Below are positions 1-11,689 of a DNA stretch of 64,000 bases, piece after piece. The position numbers and the translations under genes are program-made. The notes beneath the pieces were generated by a model. That model worked only from the letters and a program-made list of their open reading frames with translations, was not told the origin of the DNA and did no database searches. The stretch is from Allium sativum (taxonomy: Eukaryota; Streptophyta; Magnoliopsida; Asparagales; Amaryllidaceae), in the NCBI GenBank assembly GCA_030737875.1, contig CM060910.1, positions 250,822,427-250,886,426 of the forward strand, read 5' to 3'. The first letter of the stretch is position 1, and each line of letters begins with the position of its first letter.

Positions 1-1949
1 TTGACTAATTATCTTCCTTAAGTTGATTTTGTCCCATTTTATATGTATATAACTAACATATATTTATATTCGATATATTTATTCGTTCAATCTGAATTTC
101 AAAAATGGTACGTAAACAATTCACGCACAACTTGGGAAAATACACAAAGGAACACAAATACATATGCACGAATTTGGAGTTCGGTTTGGGAAAATCGTTA
201 ATGGCGACATCGGTACTTTCTTCCTTTTCTTCCAACTTCCATTTAGTTCTCCTTTCCTTCGACTCCTTGGATTCTCTATTCTAATCTCCCTTTCTTCAAT
301 TCATGGTACTCCTGCTTTCGACTACGTGATTTTCCCAAACCCTAAATTCTTTCTCAGATCTAACTCCATTCCACCGAACTCGCTAACTTTCTTGTCGTCA
401 CTCCTACAACTCTCGCAATCGACTATCGGCCCTCTTCTTTGCTACTGGGCGGTGTTCTGCTCTCCTCTTTGGCAACTCCTTTGTTGTTTCCGCCTCAGTT
501 CTTGTGTCGGAAATTCTCTGTTTCGCTGGTGTTCTTGAGGCGGTGATGTTGAAGGTATTCAACAAACCGAAGGTGTGCGTTCGACTTGTGGTGGTGGGGA
601 AGATCTCCTTTCAACGTGGAGCTGCATAGTGCTCTTCTGGACCTGCTTTCTGGAAAGTTTCGCGACTCTCCTTTCACTGTCTGGTTTGCAATCATTTAAC
701 ACATATTAATCATGTATGCAATGTAACCTTGTTCTTAGCCTCTTACGTGATGAGCGAAAGGTATTTGGTTTGTTTTTTGGGTATGCTTTGGTCTCGGTTG
801 GGCTTCTCAGCCTGTATGGTTTATCTGTGTTACTATGTTTGTCGTCTTGTTGGTTGGTGTTTGGTTTCATGTAGTCTGTTGTGCCTTGTTGTTTGTACTG
901 TGTGTAATTTCTAGGTGAGTTTGGTGTGTATTTTGCTATGGAAGCTGCTGGTTGTCGTACATGGATGGAAGGGGTTTTACTGATGGTTTATTTATATGTT
1001 ACAGCTACTGATGCTCGGCAAACATGGAGAAGCTTTGGCTCTCAACTTGTCGAAATCAGGTGGTGGTTCTTTATTTTCTGCCGTAGATCGTCTTTCTCCA
1101 TGTTGAACTAGCATGAAATCTGGGCTTTTGCCAAGGTCAAATCAAGAGGACAAAGGACATGTTAGGCTTGCCAAATGAAAAGCTTTGTCACTGTTCGTTG
1201 CGTGGCTCATGAAACAGCGCCTTGACTTGTGAAGCTTCGAGCTCTGTGCCAGGATGTTTGCGCACATGGGTGATGTATTATGTATGTTGCTTACTTCTTG
1301 TGAAATATGTGTAATGTAAACATAAAATGTAATTCCTGCCTCCCTGTGTGGAGTGTATGGAATAGGTAACATGTGTAGTCTAGTAATTTAGCTAGCTCCA
1401 GTGTTGTAAGCGCCTATATAGGTAGAGTGGATCGAACACTTTAAATTCTGTATGTGGTGGGCGGTCCACCTTAAAAAACGAATAGCTGATTGTCTATTAA
1501 CAATCACCTATACTTTACTGATTTTTTATTATTAATTATAATAAAAGGTGTTTGCGTTCATCTAAAAAATCAGACGACATTGCCAAAAAAATTCATGCAC
1601 AACTTTATTTTATTGATAACTTCATATAGACTTCGTTTTTAGCAAATGAAATATGTAAACGGATCAGAATCTCGCCACGAACGCAATAGTAATACTTTCG
1701 TGGTTCAATTCCTAATTTTTCAAAATTCATTTTTTCAGTCCATTAATATTTTATTAATTTATTATTGTTTATATTTAATTTAATCATCTATGACTATTTA
1801 GGGTATATTTTATGGAGTGCTACAAATGTGGTCATGTTAACTTGTAAATTGTAAATTTGTGAATAAATTTCTGGTAGGCAAGTAGATATTTTGATATAAA
1901 TATAAGTTAATTTGTAATTTCTTGAAATTATAAATAACAACTTATATTG
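1..1949. other. Unassigned leftmost sequence, no gene recognised
   Basis: I recognise no protein family here. The short open frames at 164-538, 729-914 and 926-1111 show no motifs and look like chance frames in T-rich DNA. One notable element is a motif near 1455-1472 containing the near-palindrome GGCGGTCCACC. It recurs in the opposite orientation near 13664-13685. The stretch may be the interior of the CACTA element whose right end is seen at 2744, but no left terminus is present. Confidence 0.4.
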
Positions 1950-1956
1950 TTCGCAG

Positions 1957-2744
1957 GCTAGGACCACTCAGAAAGCATACCATAAGGTTCAGGACAAGAC
2001 AAAGATCGTAGAGCTACGTGCCCAAATCGTCGAGCTGCATGAGCACGATCGACGTCGTCTTATAGAGATGGTGCATCTGAACTAGTACCTAATCGAGTAC
2101 ATGGAGAGCCATGAGACATTCCTTGCATCTGGTGGTTCTGGGGGTTTAGATGCAGCTTGACAGGTTGGTTTTGATTTGATTTTGATTTGTATATATGCAT
2201 TATGAGATGGTGAGGATAATGTTGATAGTATTGTCGGTTTTTGATATGATTGTCAATGATTTGGACTTTTGTGGACATGATAGCTGTAAGACTTGGATTC
2301 AGGTTTATTTTATTGTATGTATTGGTTTGTTTGTTGTTCTGACTACGTTTTGATGTTTATCTTGTATATATTAAAGTTGTGCTTATTGTATACTTATTTC
2401 TGTATATACGCTAAAATGAGTTTGGTTATTTATTTGGGCTCGAAATGGAGCTATGAGATCGATTTTGGTATATGTGGAGGGTTGAAAGGTGGATGTTGCT
2501 ATAGCACATAAATAAAATTACCAGGTTTTCATACGGTTAGCGATGGATTGTAGATCATGATTTTTCAATGGTTTCCAACGACACCTGTCGAAGCTAAGTC
2601 ATCTGAAACCGTCTCTACCAGACGTCGGAAGCCATCGGAAATTTGGTCGTAGCTTCCTTTGAAAATCACTGCAACGGAAAACTATATTCCGATAGTTTTT
2701 CCGATCGCAAATGTCCGTCGGAAATCATCGTTTCTCTTGTAATG
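1957..2744 (+). mobile_element. Right end of a CACTA (En/Spm-like) transposon
   Basis: Read on the minus strand from 2744, the sequence starts CATTACAAGAGAAA, close to the canonical CACTACAAGAAAA terminus. It is followed by subterminal TTTCCGACGG and CGATCGG motifs (about 2560-2730), as expected of CACTA ends. Inside, 1957-2160 follows a good splice acceptor (TTGTTCGCAG) and reads as a charged helical segment (ELRAQIVELHEHDRRR) with one in-frame stop at about 2084. It resembles the C-terminal coiled segment of plant CACTA transposase-like proteins, but the family match is inference. The left terminus is not in the window, so this is either a truncated copy or an element extending beyond base 1. 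Confidence 0.5.
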
Positions 2745-3443
2745 CAGGTGCCTAAGTATCTAACCAACTTTTATTAACTAAAAATTTGACTTTCGATAAA
2801 ATGGTTCATCATACTATTAATATTTTTTTAAAAGTATATATTTTTGTAAAACACATCTTAAAAACATGTTTTCTAGTATTAGTTATTGATTAAAAAGAGT
2901 TTGTACGATTATTATTTTTTTTTTTTTTTTTTTTTTTTTGCATTTAACAATTCTTCAAAATTGATATATTGAAATGTATGGTCCTGAATATGAAACAGTA
3001 GAAAAAAATCGAGAAGAATAGAAGAAAACTCAGTAGAACCATGCAAATAAACGCAGAATTCAGGAAATGTTTGGATTTAAATGCAAAAATGGTAAAAAAA
3101 TGTATTTGATAGAAACCAAAACAACAACAAAAATTAAAGAATCTACAATCAATAGGAGACAAGAAAACAACAGCAACTAGTAAAAACTGCAGAAAACGGT
3201 TCTCATTTACTGTTATTCAGTTTATAGGCTAATGATAGTAACCAAAAAAGCCCTTTTTCAATATCAAATAAGCTACATTAGTTTCGGTATAGCTTCAAAA
3301 ACAGAACTTGCTATATATAGTTTCAAAGTCAGTACTGGCGTAGTTCTGCCGTATGTGGTTTCAAAATCAAACAATTTTAAAACATTTATAAATTCAACGT
3401 ATAATTTCAGATCAATATTAAGTACTTGAATGCAATTTGGATT

Positions 3444-3448
<5 letters not shown>
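2745..3448. other. Intergenic, nothing recognised
   Basis: This is AT-rich DNA between the CACTA terminus and the end of the ENT gene. It contains a poly-T tract at about 2911-2939. No coding region or repeat family could be supported. Part of it may be the 3' untranslated or downstream region of the ENT gene. Confidence 0.4.

Positions 3449-3510
<62 letters not shown>
3449..3510. repeat. (AT)31 microsatellite
   Basis: A 62-bp uninterrupted AT dinucleotide run. It starts only 16 bases past the stop codon of the ENT gene, so it probably lies in the 3' untranslated region of that transcript. Length polymorphism is likely. Confidence 0.95.
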
Positions 3511-3512
<2 letters not shown>

Positions 3513-3525
3513 CTGTACAATAAAA

Positions 3526-4256
3526 TCATATGACCCAGTACCAGGACAGAACAGAACCAGAAGCCAGTCCCAAACCTAGGAACATAACCATCACAATACC
3601 AGCAGATTCAGAATGCTGAATTGGAACCTTCTTCGGAGTCAAGATCATCAGCACTGACGTCAAATACCCGTTTGTCAGTCCAAGAAGACAAGTCAACACT
3701 ATAACTGGAACTTCAGTTCGAAATATTTCAGGGCCATGCAAACAACCCAGAAACAGAGGGTAAAACAGCAATCTTCCAAAGGAAGCGAAAACTGCGATAT
3801 TGTCGTTTTCAAGCAGCCATGCAGCAGTCAAAGATTTGCCGACCAAATCGAATATGTTGTAGCCAGCAATGAGAATTACTGGATACCAGTCTTTTAAAGC
3901 TACAGAATGCACGTCTTCGGTGATATATCCAGGGAATATAGAAAGAGTTACGAGATATATTATATAGACGCCAGATGCGTTCCATTTGATTATTCCAAAT
4001 ATATTCCATAATGTTGTTCTCCAATTTGATCCACTAATAGGACCTTTCTCGCTTTTCTCTTCTTTAACAGCTTGATTTTTTATATTTACGTAATATTGAA
4101 CTACTGGAAGCTTGTCTGCGATGTTGTAGCATATGACGCACATTAGCATCACTATGATGCTGACGACAAAGTAAAGGTTAGCGCTTTTTCTCAAGCCATC
4201 TGCATCTTGTGGATAGATTGATTTTGTTATAATTCTCATGGCTGAGGCAAGAACCC
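3526..4256 (-). CDS. ENT1: Equilibrative nucleoside transporter, exon 2 (C-terminal half)
   Basis: This exon encodes residues 172-414 of a plant equilibrative nucleoside transporter (SLC29 family, ENT1 type), a polytopic membrane carrier for purine and pyrimidine nucleosides. Plant ENT1-type proteins work as nucleoside:proton symporters. The acceptor is TTTCAG at 4262-4257, and the exon supplies the last two bases of the Gly172 codon. Conserved stretches visible are YPQDADGLRKSANLYF, the cytosolic charged loop with EEKSEKG, TLSIFPGYITEDVHS, WYPVILIAGYNIFDLVGK, LFYPLFLGCLHGP, and LLGLTNGYLTSVLMIL. The protein ends in WYWVI and stops at TGA 3528-3526. About seven hydrophobic segments fit transmembrane helices 5-11. 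There are no internal stops or frameshifts, so this half is intact. The reading was made by joining to the exon at 16216-16729. Confidence 0.93.
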
Positions 4257-5357
4257 CTGAAACGAATAATGTAAATTTAGTGTAGAGTTTTATATCAGCA
4301 AGAAATCAGGCTAAATGGCATTTCAATATGTGATAAATTTCTAGAACAAACTTCGGAATTATTGGTTACCAAATTTAAGGGAAATAGATAAACTAAGTTA
4401 TTGTTTTTCTGGACAGAGAAATTCGTGAAATGAGAATGTATATTTGATTGGTTTCATGTATGTCAAATGATTAACAGTAAGATTTTCAGATGCTACATTG
4501 ATGTAAACTGAATACTAATTACCAGAAGAAAACAAAAAAGAAAGAGTAGGTGAAGAGGATGAACATAATGTAAAATGAGAGAATTGTTTGGGAAACAACA
4601 GTGTGCTTTACAAGAATGTTTACCCCTCTCTTTCTCTTTGGAAACAATGAAATTCTGCTCGGGAAAATTCGATTGTATACCTTCTTTGAAAAACATAGTT
4701 ATCAACCAAATTCAGTAGAATGTTAGACAGCGAGTTGTTTTAAGCAACTAAATTGACCCAAAAACATGTGATTATAAGATTTGGATGAGTTTACTGCTGA
4801 ACTGGAAACGGTTACAGATTAATATCAGAAACACTATATTAAACCCATGAACCATGATCTGAAAGAGCCGAATAAAAGCCCAAGGAATAAAACCGAATGA
4901 TATATGTCTACTCCTGACACACACTCTGCCACTCTTTATAAGGGGCATGCATGCATTCCTGAAGGTTAACGAATTGGTTTCTTAAATTTTAAAAAGGGGA
5001 TCTGATACGGTTATACACATCATGGATAAGTCAAGTAATCACAAGGAACCATGGCCCAAAAGGATCATTAACAAAGCAAAATGATTTCAGACGTAAGAAG
5101 ACCCTAGAAATATTTAGAAGGAGCAATTAGTTAAGCAAGAATCTAATTAGTTACAACATTTGTCCTACATGAGTGAGGTGTCAAATATTGGGTGGGTTAG
5201 TTCCACAATTTGTCCTATGTAGAAGGATCATGGACGAATATATAACGAGCTGCTGTGACTGTAAATAGTATGATGAAAATGAAATATCTCCTTCTTACGT
5301 TTCTCTTCTTCTTCTTTAATGAATTTCTGAGTTATTTTCTTCCTGTTGTGTGCTGCA

Positions 5358-5405
5358 CTCTTTTAGGATCTAAAAATCTAATATGCTTTTAGCATCCTAA
5401 AAGAG
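5358..5405. repeat. 12-bp perfect inverted repeat (hairpin)
   Basis: CTCTTTTAGGAT and its exact reverse complement ATCCTAAAAGAG are separated by about 24 bases. Together they form a stem-loop inside the ENT intron, left of the copia element. It could be part of a decayed LTR or foldback element. No function is claimed. Confidence 0.6.
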
Positions 5406-5501
5406 GTCAGCTGTCTAGACATACTTTCAAGACCCGGTAGGAAAGCTTCAGACACCTTGTATTGAAGCAAATCATTTCAAATGGATATCAGCTTTATAGG
5501 A

Positions 5502-5664
5502 TTAGATCAGCCTTAGCTGAAGTCTAGCCCATCCTATTGGGATGGGCATAGCTCGACCATTCAAGCCTGAGTTCTTGGTAGGACGAGATTAGCCTTTACT
5601 GAAGTCTAAACCCTCCTACTAGGAAGCACATAACTCCCATCCAAGCCTGAGTTCTTAAACAGAC
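5502..5664. repeat. Two diverged tandem copies of an ~80-bp unit
   Basis: Both units contain a version of AGCCTTAGCTGAAGTCTA and end with CAAGCCTGAGTTCTT. One covers about 5502-5584 and the other about 5585-5664. They lie just left of the copia 5' LTR end and may be LTR enhancer-type repeats of that element. Confidence 0.55.
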
Positions 5665-6037
5665 CGCTTTATAAGAATGGGTCCACATGATCTCTAAACA
5701 CAAAAATCTGAAGTTTGCAGGTTATCACAGTCCAATCTATTCTGATTTTGTCTTTCAAGTATCGAATGTGTAAAAGTAAGAAATAACAAATAAATATCTT
5801 ACCGAATATATCCAAATGGCTTGCCGCATATCACGATGATTTCTTTACCGTTATTTCACATTCCTATTTTCCCTTACATTCCTAATTTCCTTTGCTCTCT
5901 ATCTGATATTATAAATACAAGTCCATATGTGCTCTGCATTCAACAATGTATTCAAAGATCTGAATAAGGCACAATGTCGAAATAATAAAAACATTATCAT
6001 CTTCATTTTCTGTTGCATCACTGCAAGTTTTCAAACT

Positions 6038-6048
6038 TGGTATCAGAG
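6038..6048 (+). other. Copia primer-binding site (initiator tRNA-Met)
   Basis: TGGTATCAGAG matches the usual plant copia minus-strand primer site. It marks the end of the 5' LTR just upstream. Confidence 0.8.
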
Positions 6049-6153
6049 TTGTGCTTCGCAGCATCCCATCAGATCTGCTTTCCAGTTTGCCTTTCGGTTT
6101 AATTTTTTTTCTTCTCTCAGTCCTTATTCAATTTCCCACTCATTTGTATCAAG

Positions 6154-7066
6154 ATGAGTGATGAAACCCGTTCACCAAACTTTGCATCAAGGATCTCTCA
6201 TAGTTTACAAGAATCAACCATTGATCTAATCAAAGCCATCATCAAGCCTCAGACCAACTTGATTTCTGTGCAACTGGATGATTCAAATTACCTGTTATGG
6301 AAATTACAAATTGAAACCGCTATTAGAAGATACAGCTTCGAAGATTATGTGCTAGGAACAAAGCAAATTCTAGCAAAGTTCATTAAGGACAGCAATGAAA
6401 ACTTGATATTAAATCAAGGTTACACCATTCATCAACGGCAAGACAGCCTGATTTGCTCGTGGCTAATGTCATCGATCAGTACTGTCTTGCTTCCATAGAT
6501 TATTGGATGCAAGATGGCTCACAATGTTTGAAAACTGTGGAGAGAAATTTCACATCACAGTCTTCCGCAAGAATTTTGCACTTTATAAGACAATTACAAA
6601 GCATGAGAAAAGATAACATTATCAATGAATGAGTATCTATTCAAGATTAAAGGTATTTGTGATCAGCCTGCATCTACTAGACACAAAGTAAGCGAGTCAG
6701 AATAAGTTCTTTCAATTATCAGTGGCCTTGATGACAGCTATGAAGATGTGGTAGCAATTATTTCATCTACTGAGCCTATTCCAACCCTCCAGTATGTATA
6801 TTCCACGCTCTTGGCACACGAAAGAAGAATTGAGCAAAAACGTGTTATCAATCCAGAACTCATTGTCAACTATACCACTAATTTCAAAGGGAAGCAACAG
6901 GAAAGAAATTATGTGCCAAGGCAGCAGTTTTAACAACCAAAGAGGTGGTCAAAGCAACATGTCAAGAGGAAGGGGAGGCAGATTTAACAACAACCACCGA
7001 ATACGTTGTCAAATATGTGAAAAGTACGGACACAGTGCCAATAAATGTCATTGTTGTCAAAAATCT
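6154..7066 (+). pseudogene. Copia gag (broken)
   Basis: The first ORF (6154-6498) starts MSDETRSP and carries the copia gag core (LISVQLDDSNYLLWKLQIE, a UBN2-type gag region), then stops. Frameshifted gag sequence continues through 6500-6933. A zinc knuckle CQICEKYGHSANKC (C-x2-C-x4-H-x4-C) follows in another frame at about 7010-7054. The nucleocapsid motif is complete, but the frame is broken at least three times and is then cut by foreign DNA. It would have packaged element RNA in virus-like particles; no functional product is expected. Confidence 0.8.
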
Positions 7067-8025
7067 TGAAATCCTACGATTTGAATCATGTTTTAAATCG
7101 AATCTCTCCCTTCACGATTCGATTTATATTTCGATTCAAATCAAGCTAATACCACACTTTAGAACTATCATTCAATTCAAATTAATATATTTAATATACT
7201 TATTTGGGTCTATAATTCCACTTTTAATCATTTAAAAACAAATTAAAACTGGAACAAGAGAGAAGATGATGTTTTAGATTTAGATGTAGAGGTTTAAACC
7301 AAGGTTCGAAAACTCGTCCGATACCCCGAGATCTCGGGGGTATCGGATCGGTTTCGGTTGTCACCGATCTGAAATCTAGCCCTAAAATCAGGGTCAGATT
7401 AAACACTGAAGGAAAAAAAAAACCGAATACTTCTGCAATTCTCTAGCATAAATCTTCGTGAGTTTTCCTCTCTTCTTTTCTACGCGAGATCGTTCGAATC
7501 GATTATTTGAGTCGAATCGATTCAATCGACAGCTTTTTTTCTTCTTTTTTTTATTCTGCTGCATGTGGTTTTTTTTTTCATTTCTGTTGACTTCGAATCA
7601 TTGATCCGAAGCGGAAATGGGTGTGTGGGCTTTTGGATATTGCGGCAGAGACTAGAGTAGAGAGCATTCAGCCATGGGTGTGTGGGTTTTGGGCCTTTGG
7701 CTAATGCGTGTGTGGGTTTTATGACTTTTGTCTAATGCGTGTGTGGATGCTAAAATACTGAAAACCGAAATCTGGACCGAAACCGAAATAAAACCGAAAC
7801 CAATGAAATTTACGAAACCCGCATAAACTAACAAATTTTCAAACGGCCGAAACCGAGACCGAAACCGAGTTCTTAAACCTTGGTTTAAACATCAAAATTA
7901 ATTTCAAAGTGTGTGCAAACTTCAAGATATGTTTTTTGAATCCATGATTTACGATTTAAGTCATGTTTAGATTCATAGTTTGAGTTTTACGATTTGAATC
8001 TTATTTTGAAAACTATAATAAGTGC
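7067..8025. mobile_element. ~1-kb insertion splitting copia gag from protease
   Basis: Copia coding similarity stops after the zinc knuckle near 7060 and resumes near 8027. The inserted block is noncoding, rich in ACGATTTGAATC-type motifs at both edges, and itself contains the inverted-repeat element at 7299-7883. The flanks AATAAATGTCA (about 7043) and AATAAGTGCTA (about 8022) could be a decayed target duplication (8 of 11 identical). The element type is not identified. Confidence 0.5.
7299..7883. mobile_element. 585-bp terminal-inverted-repeat element (MITE-like)
   Basis: The left end CCAAGGTTCGAAAACTCG matches the reverse complement of the right end (CCAAGGTTTAAGAACTCG) with few mismatches. 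Both sides are flanked by TTTAAA, a possible 6-bp duplication, although the flank and repeat form an ambiguous palindrome GTTTAAAC. The interior contains palindromic CCGAGATCTCGG and repeated AACCGAAACCG motifs and has no coding capacity, so this is a non-autonomous DNA element. The superfamily is unassigned. Confidence 0.6.
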
Positions 8026-11000
8026 TACTTTAGGTTTAATGCCAACTATGTGCCATATCAAAACAATACAGGTACAAACATCAACAATGTCAGCATTCAA
8101 AAGGATAATCAGGGACAAACATAGACGCAAAATACTACTACAGCAAAGCTTGGAGATATAGATGATGAGTGTTGGTATACTGACTCAGGGGCAACAAATC
8201 ATGTGACAAACAACTTAAGCAACTTGAATCTTTGGAACAAAGAGTATAAAGGTACGCAAAACTTACTTGTTGGTAATAGTAAAAATGTTCATATCACACA
8301 TACTGGAAATGCAAGCATAAACGAAACCAAACAGTTGTATCTTAAAAACCTACTAAGGGTACCAGCTATTAAGAGAAATCTAATAAATGTTTCTCAATTT
8401 GCCAAAGATAATTATGTATTTTTTGAGTTCTACCCAAACGTATGCTTAATCAAAGATATACTAACTCAAAATGTCATTTTGCAGGGTAAAGAATATAATG
8501 GGCTAATACAAATTTCACTCTGCAAAAGCTAGACAATCCGAGTTTAATAAAAGCAACTGTATTTTGAACATTGATAGTATTTCTGGTAGCAGTGAAAATT
8601 TTAATCTTTGGCATAATAAACTAGGACATCCTAGTGTGAAATTTGTTAAAATTGTTTGTAATGACTATAATGTTTTTATTGATAACTTCTCAACTAAATA
8701 TGTGTGTGAATTTTGTCAACAGGGAAAAAAACCATAAACTTGCATTTCCAGATTCTGAAACTACTCACAACTCACCACTTGAATTAATTGCCATTGATGT
8801 TTGGGGTCCAGCACCCATAACTTCAGATTATGGGTATAGATACTATATCTCATTTGTTGATGTATATTCTAGATTCGTTTGGATATATTTTATGAAATCT
8901 AAAGCAGATGTTAGTAATGTCACAATACAATTCATCATAAACGTTGAAAATCAAATAGCCAATCAGGTAAAAAAAGATCAAAACAAATAGTGGATCCGAT
9001 TTTTTCCCTTTAAAACAAATTTTTTCTAAGAAGGGAATTGAACATAGAATAACGAGTCCATATACCTCAGAACAAAATGGTTTTATCAAACGTAAACACA
9101 AACACATCGTTGAGATTGGTCTAACCCTTCTTGCTAAGGCCTCTATGCCATTAAATTTTGGCCAGAAGAATTTAACATTGTTGTACACTTAATTAACATA
9201 ATGCCAACAAATGTGCTTAATTTAAAGTGTCCACAGGAAGTGCTTTAAAGGGTTAGACCAGGCTTTAATCATTTAAAGGTATTTGGATGTCAGTGTTTTT
9301 CTTGGATAAAACCATACAACACACACAAACTTGATTACATGTCTATTTCATGTACATTTTTTTGGATATCTCAATAATAAAAAAGGATATAAGTGCATCG
9401 ACAGCAAAGGAAGAATCTAAGTGTCTAGGCATGTAGTATTCAATGAAGATGTTTCCTCATATAGTACATCAGAAATTAAGACAACAAGGTGCATAATGCA
9501 AGATGATGAAGTAATAATTCAGCCAGTACAGCATAAACCATGTTGCACTGGTAATCTCACTCAACATAGTACCACAAGGGATAGCACAAGTCAAGGAGAG
9601 GCTCCTCAGACTACTCACACTTGTGAAGAAAATGACAACACAGAAGAACAAGAAATTCAAAGCCAAAATCATACATCAGAGACTCAACCAACAAACGATG
9701 CACACACCAGATAAGTGTTGTCATACAGAAGCAATGCAAATCAACATCCAATGATGACAAGGGCCAAGTGTGGCATATATAAACCCAAAGTGATCAACAT
9801 AATTATGGATTCAGCCGAGCCCATGTCATACCAGGAAGCAGCTCAAAATGCAAAATGGAAGGCAGTAATGCAAGAGGAGCTCAATGCCCTCACCAGAAAT
9901 AACATTTGGACTTTGGTTGAAATGCCCAATGATAAAAATATCATAGAGCGCAAATGGGTCTATAAACACAAAAAAAAAAAGATGGTTCAATATCTAAATA
10001 TAAGGCTAGGCTTGTAGAAAAGGGGTATTCACAACGACGTGGATTTGATTTTATAGAAACTTTTTCACCTGTTGTGAAACCAACCTCAATTCGAATAATT
10101 TTAACCATAGCCTTATATAAGAATTGGACCATCAGACAGTTAGATGTTAATAATGCTTTTTTTTTTAAATGGTATTTTGCAGGAGGAAGTTTTTATGGAA
10201 CAGCCACGGGTTTGTTAGCACAGGACAAGAGACACTGGTGTGCAAACTCAACAAATCAATTTATTGATTAAAGTAGGCACCCAGAGTGTGGTTTGACAAA
10301 TTAAAGTCCACTCTTGTAAAGCATGACTATCAGTCAACAACATCAGACAACTCTATATTCACAAAATTCTCTAACAATTCCATCACATATATTTTAATCT
10401 ATGTTGATGATTTAATTATAACTAGCAGCAGTGAAGCAGAAATCAAAGAAATTACTCAATTTTTGAACACTGAGTTCTCTATAAAGGTTCTTGGAGAGTT
10501 GAATTACTTTCTAGGCATTGAAGTAAAAAGAGCAAATGACACAAATACAACTCAGCCAAAGAAAGTACATTCATGAGATAATATCAATAGCAAAAATGAA
10601 AAAAAAACTAATTCTCTACTAACACCTATAGTAACCAATGCACAGTTGTCTAAACACAAAGGGCAAACATTTCAAAACCCAAGACATTACAGAAACATAG
10701 TGGAGGCCCCGCAATATATTACAATTTCAAGACCAGACATCTTTTACAGTTAATAAAATGAGTCAATACATGCAGTGTCCTACAGATGATCACTGTAAAA
10801 CAGTAAAAATGATACTTCGATATCTAAGAGGAACTAATAATCAAGGATTGATAATTAAGACAAGCAACTCACTAAATATCAATGCATATGTTGATGCTGA
10901 CTGGAGAACCGACCACGATGATCGAAAGTCAACATCAGATTACTGTATTTTCCTAGGGAAAAAAAATCCAATATTGTGGTGTGCAAAGAAACAGAATACA

Positions 11001-11294
11001 GTATCTCGATCGAGCACAGAAGCTAAGTTTATGAGTGTAGCAAGTTGTGCAGCAGACATTTTATGGGTGCAATCACTATTAAATGAACTACAAATCAAAA
11101 CTGAAAAGAAAGCTAGCATATGGTGTGACAATGTAAGTATGATTGCCCTCACAACCAATCCAATTCTACACTCCAAAACTAAACATATCAAGCTTGATTT
11201 GTACTTCCTCGGAGAACAAGCCATCAAACAATCTGTGACAAATGTAGAATGCCGATCCATAGTTTGGGAGTTGCTCCATCTATCAAGAGGCTAA
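8026..11294 (+). pseudogene. Copia pol: protease, integrase, RT, RNase H (broken)
   Basis: Protease: WYTDSGATNHVT at about 8172-8210 contains the catalytic DSG. Integrase: zinc-finger residues in HNKLGHPS and CEFCQQGK (about 8610-8730), then the catalytic core start AIDVWGPAP and FVDVYSRFVW (8643-8990). It then falls apart around 9000-9250. RT: MSYQEAAQNAKWKAVMQEE (about 9820), a frame-broken GFxQxxGFD-type region near 10020-10210, and the catalytic YVDD at 10399-10410. RNase H: YVDADWRTDHDDRKSTSDY, SRSSTEAKF and the HSKTKHIKLDLYF terminal motif (10758-11294). At least six frame breaks are visible. These enzymes would replicate and integrate the element; the copy is dead. Confidence 0.82.
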
Positions 11295-11385
11295 TTCAAC
11301 ATGAGCATAAAAAACTAAGATTGGAACGTTACTAAGTGGTGATTCATATGCGTGCTAGGTTCATGACTAGTATTGTTTATCCCTT

Positions 11386-11689
11386 TTGTTAACGGATATA
11401 GTTTATTATTATTATTATTATTTTGTGGCAAGCCCGATCAATTTTTAAAGTGATCCGTAACACTTTTTATTATAGCTGTTGAATTTGGTGATACAAAATC
11501 ACAATAAGTGGAAATAAATATACAAAATGGAAAGTAAAAAATTTTATTGATTGCATTTTCATGAGATGAAAAGGTAATAAATGCAGGATTATTTTCTTTC
11601 ATCTCTACAAAGGAAGGAAATGATTAATTTACTTGCTATGTTTGCGTCATTTGTTACCTCTGCAATTGGCCTTCATTATTTCCTACCAT
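11386..11689 (+). mobile_element. Possible left half of a copia LTR
   Basis: The sequence begins TGTTAACGG and includes a (TTA)n tract at about 11401-11422. Together with 13259-13565, from which it is separated by the solo LTR at 11690-13253, it could form one LTR of about 610 bp starting TGTTA and ending CAACA. This pairing is inference from the position of the insertion and the shared target site. Confidence 0.35.

Larger units (their letters stand above)
5700..11330 (+). mobile_element. Degenerate Ty1/copia retrotransposon in ENT intron
   Basis: Domain order is gag, protease, integrase, RT, RNase H, which is diagnostic for Ty1/copia. The 5' LTR end carries a TATAAATA box at about 5909 and is followed by a primer-binding site TGGTATCAGAG at 6038-6048, complementary to the initiator methionine tRNA 3' end. 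The left LTR border is not clear. No matching 3' LTR is visible after RNase H ends at about 11294, so the right side is truncated or replaced. The element lies opposite to the ENT gene. Multiple stops and frameshifts, plus a ~1-kb insertion in gag, make it defective. Confidence 0.85.

Noticed and set aside
164..538. 124-residue open frame
   Set aside because: Low-complexity Ser/Leu/Phe composition, no recognisable motif and no splice or promoter context; likely chance.
3809..4024. Second minus-strand open frame inside ENT exon 2
   Set aside because: Out-of-frame shadow of the ENT coding sequence; it lacks membrane-helix pattern and conserved residues.
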